From Mesostigma viride (Eukaryota; Streptophyta; Mesostigmatophyceae; Mesostigmatales; Mesostigmataceae), in the NCBI GenBank assembly GCA_009746045.1, contig RPFO01000154.1:5766146-5830145 (forward strand): DNA of 64,000 nt, read 5' to 3'. Of the stretch, positions 63,491-64,000 are shown piece after piece. Under the pieces are notes generated by a model. It made no database searches and was not told where the DNA came from. It saw only the letters and a program-made list of their open reading frames with translations. Position 1 is the stretch's first letter; each line of letters opens with the position of its first letter. The position numbers and the translations under genes are program-made.

Positions 63491-64000
63491 TGAGGCGGGC
63501 TCGCAAGAGATGCCCAATTGGCACTGGACTATTGTTTATATACTTGTGCACTGTGCTTGCTAGTCCTGAGCAGCCTAGGAGGCCTGCTCAGTATTAACAC
63601 CCCCGGTACAGTATTCACTACCTGTACAGCGCCCAGCTCCTATACAGTAGGTCTGCCATACAGGCACAGTGACCACAGAGCACAGTCCACAGTGACTATT
63701 GCATCTGCACCTAGAAGTCCAGGACTAAGCCTGCGGTACCAACAGACCACAGGTTAAGGTTCCTATTTCCTGCGTACGACGTATTAATCCAATACCGTCG
63801 TAGGTACAGCACCTAATTCCTGTCAGCCCAGGAATTACTGTCGACCCCATATGTCGTCGGCAAATATTCACGTCCGACTTAGAAGAACAGCCGGCTCGCG
63901 CTCGCGCGCGACCGGGAAGTCGGAACGCCATAACTTTCTTGATACTTGTCGGAATGAACTCGTTCCGGTGCCGCTGGAATCGCAGAGATATGCCGAATCA
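63491..64000. other. Window end, unassigned
   Basis: No coding potential. A segment at 63430-63599 starts TGTTA and ends TAACA and contains TTTATATAC, which would fit a short LTR, but there is no partner and no flanking duplication. The rest shows only CTGTACAG-like short repeats. Confidence 0.35.

Noticed and set aside
63430-63599. A short solo LTR (TGTTA...TAACA)
   Set aside because: No target duplication and no partner copy; the inverted ends are only five bases.

Overview
The window is nuclear DNA from a eukaryote with introns, most likely a flagellated green alga (Viridiplantae). Four things suggest this: a 71-residue plant-type complex I subunit (NDUFB4/B15), exons of a dynein heavy chain (so cilia), a plant-like U6 snRNA sequence, and a very large secreted protein with a Pro-rich SPPPP-type segment like those of algal extracellular matrix. 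I cannot name the genus. No full-length protein was searched against a database; all identifications come from motifs I can see.

Layout. 1-5.1 kb: minus-strand exons of a dynein heavy chain. 6.4 kb: NDUFB4. 7.2-19.7 kb: a nested transposon landscape (a TIR element with G/C homopolymers, three LINE families here called A, B and C, and two non-autonomous TTAA-flanked piggyBac-like elements). 20-27 kb: a minus-strand gene with BRCT, RING and PHD domains; a PNKP-type FHA exon lies just upstream on the same strand at 28.3-28.6 kb. 30-40.8 kb: a giant secreted GH28 (polygalacturonase-fold) protein. 42-50.6 kb: more LINE copies, a U6-LINE chimera, and an intact piggyBac element inside a fourth LINE family (D). 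53.4-55.6 kb: an F-box/LRR-like gene. 57.9-63.5 kb: a decayed Ty3/gypsy chromovirus with a chromodomain, a 3' LTR and an extra ORF after pol.

Most interesting pattern. In at least five introns from three unrelated genes, the intron carries tandem copies of the adjacent exon end together with the 5' splice site (dynein introns ending at 4264, 3367 and 1928; BRCT-RING-PHD intron at 21823; GH28 intron at 36031). A sixth intron repeats a 3' splice site. Some unit lengths are multiples of three (96 and 90 bp), so each copy could act as an alternative in-frame donor. This looks like a recurrent way in which introns grow or move in this genome.

Second theme. LINE insertions here reuse their own target sites: one 16-nt target is present four times around three short LINE tails, and another three times around two insertions, one of which is a U6 snRNA-LINE chimera of the template-switching kind.
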